DNA of 64,000 nt from Dactylonectria macrodidyma (taxonomy: Eukaryota > Ascomycota > Sordariomycetes > Hypocreales > Nectriaceae): positions 806,001 to 870,000 of the forward strand of contig JAGMUV010000022.1 of NCBI GenBank assembly GCA_020744425.1. Reading direction: 5' to 3'. Shown piece after piece: positions 62,480-64,000 of the stretch (the stretch's first letter is position 1; each line of letters starts with the position of its first letter). Position numbers and translations under genes: made by a program. Under the pieces are notes generated by a model. The model saw nothing but the letters and a program-made list of their open reading frames with translations. It was not told where the DNA came from and searched no databases.

Positions 62480-63712
62480 ATGATCAAGTCTCAGACGCTC
62501 CTGCCGGCTCTCACCTCACTGCTATGTTGCATCCTGCCTCCATTGCAAAAATATAAACCTAAATCTTCTGCATCACCTCGCAGTATGGGAGCTTCTACTT
62601 ATGCATTCGAGCCCTTAGCCGGCCCTCATGAGATCCGACTGTTACACCTAGCCCCTGGCAAAGGTAATGACCCCCTGTGTGGTAGACTTGAACACGTCAG
62701 ATTACTCTGCAGCCAGCCGTACGAAGCACTGTCGTATGAATGGGGAAACCCACAGAAGAAACACAGAGTCGCGCTTGATGACGGCTCCACAGTTCATGTC
62801 ACCGAATCCCTGTACCATGCATTACGAGATATCCGATACGAAGTTGGAAGTAGGGTAGTCTGGGCGGACGCGATTTCTATCAACCAGGAAGATACCAGGG
62901 AACGGCAACAGCAAGTCTCAATAATGGGATCTATCTATCGCAAGGCTACCCAAGTTATAACTTACATCGGCCCCGAAACGGATGATAGTTTCCTTGCAAT
63001 TGCCTTCGCACACGATCTACGCCAATATGCCACGTCCCGAAGCGGAGCATTGGATCCCAGACTTCAGTCTGCCGACGAGCTCCTCAATATTGGGCTGCCT
63101 CCAACATTCGACCCACGCTGGAAAGCCCTCCGTGGATTAATTCTGAGAAGTTGGGTTCGTCAATCCTCTATTGCCCGTGTGATACCACAAGCTAACAGCG
63201 TTTGGCAAAAGGCCAGTCGATGCTGGTGTGCTCAAGAGTTTCTTCTTAATGAGAACGTCACGATGATGTGTGGACGAATAGAAGCTCCTGATTGGCAGCT
63301 CATTCCAGACATTGTGCAACTTGTCTTCAATCGATCACTTCCAATGTTCTGTCTCCCGAATTCGTCAGAGGATCCTAATTGCCTGAGGGAATGTCTTGTG
63401 TCCCTCCGGCGTTTGCGCCTGTCCATCGCCTACCAGGGGTGCCAGCCCGACCTTCTCAATTTACTCCAAATTCACATCCGTTACGGGCCACAGATCCCAG
63501 GGACAAAGTCTATTCTCTGCTGGGACTGGCAGATGACCGCGACGACTTGGCATTGCCAATTGATTAACTTGAGCAAGGCGTCCATTGGGCGCGTTTGGTT
63601 CCTTAGCATCAATTGGCTGGTGCAGAGGGCTGCTGGGAGGAGTCGTGTGTTGGGCAGGGGAAGGGTGGAATGGCTGGACCAAATGGGAAGCCATGGCGAT
63701 CAGGCAAGATGA
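62480..63712 (+). pseudogene. HET-domain protein gene, probably frameshifted
   Basis: ATG at 62480, or more likely at 62585 (MGASTYAFEPLAGPHEIRLL). The HET domain is clear: YEALSYEWGNPQ, VWADAISINQEDTRERQQQV, MGSIYRKATQVITYIG. A probable 57-nt intron (GTTCGT..GCTAAC..AAG, about 63152-63208) joins LRSW to ASRCWCAQEFLLNENV. Near 63480 the frame changes: the expected ATDPRDKVYSLLGLADDRDD lies one frame over. The reading frame then ends without the usual C-terminal region. The 5' half is intact, so the loss is recent or partial. No clear gene follows to the end of the window. Confidence 0.75.
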
Positions 63713-64000
63713 TGAGATGTGTTATTGACAAGATAAATGTTGCTGTGATTGAATGTGTGAGTGTCTTATCTTCATTCTCGGGGGGGTATCTCCTATTCTT
63801 ATATTTTCGCAGCACCGGCTCTGAGCCGAAGATTGTTCCAAGCAAAGCAATATCTATCGCAGCCCACAGTCGGCTCCCCACCATCCCGGGGTCTTTCCCT
63901 TTCTTAGCAGGGATTAAAACGGGCTGGGATAGTTCATCTACACCTCCAACACCGATGTGGACACAGGCCGCATCATGCATGTCCATAGCATGTATGTACG

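Noticed and set aside
63609..63986. 125-codon minus-strand frame near the right edge
   Set aside because: Partly antisense to the HET gene; not recognised.
1..64000. tRNA, rRNA or riboswitch genes
   Set aside because: No cloverleaf with A/B boxes or rRNA-like stretch was noticed on reading; a tRNA scan would be decisive.

Overview
This is nuclear DNA of a filamentous ascomycete, most likely a Sordariomycete; the species cannot be named from this sequence alone. The evidence is short GT-AG introns (about 48-93 nt) with CTAAC/CTGAC-type branch points, a myosin-like chitin synthase, HET, HeLo and STAND (NLR-type) proteins, an F-box gene, and Fot1/pogo, copia, MULE, hAT, Helitron and LINE remnants. 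Many dead genes carry CAG->TAG, CAA->TAA or TGG->TAG stops, the pattern expected from RIP (repeat-induced point mutation). The window looks like transposon-rich accessory or subtelomere-like DNA with a few intact genes.

Layout. 0-6 kb: a full-length copia Gag-Pol element, whose 5' LTR ends inside a HET-domain gene, leaving the HET C-terminal half at 6.0-6.9 kb. 7.3-9.2 kb: an F-box gene and its upstream region, which recurs as a mutated, truncated copy at 14.6-15.7 kb. 10.4-14.6 kb: a RIP-damaged membrane-protein gene and an NLR (hydrolase-NACHT) remnant split by a decayed Fot-like transposon that itself carries a solo LTR. 15.9-16.8 kb: two related MITEs. 18.1-23.4 kb: an intact class VII-type chitin synthase in three exons.

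23.8-29.6 kb: a dead catabolic cluster made of an ornithine cyclodeaminase/mu-crystallin family gene, a proline racemase/hydroxyproline epimerase family gene with a single stop, a RIP-damaged unknown gene, an amino-acid permease fragment and a Zn2Cys6 regulator. 30-41 kb: a transposon graveyard (Fot-like, solo LTR, MULE, piggyBac-like tails, hAT, copia 3' end with tandem repeats) surrounding one apparently intact two-domain protein gene (34.2-35.5 kb).

41.2-48.3 kb is the most interesting region. A HeLo-ankyrin gene (about 20 nearly identical 33-residue repeats, no NTPase) and a STAND gene (Helo-like N-terminus, NB-ARC, 11 nearly identical 42-residue TPRs) are divergently transcribed from a shared 0.9-kb gap. 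Together with the HET, NACHT and NACHT-WD40 remnants elsewhere in the window, this suggests a fast-evolving fungal self/non-self recognition (cell-death) locus. 48.7-51.1 kb: Helitron/NLR-WD40 chimera and a LINE tail. 53 kb: a GPI-type secreted protein. 54.6-58.3 kb: two intact pogo/Fot-like elements of different families, 14 bp apart between TA duplications. 58.6-59.9 kb: a GH16 glucanase fragment joined head-to-head to a DNA ligase fragment. 60.3 kb: a minisatellite. 62.5-63.7 kb: a frameshifted HET gene.
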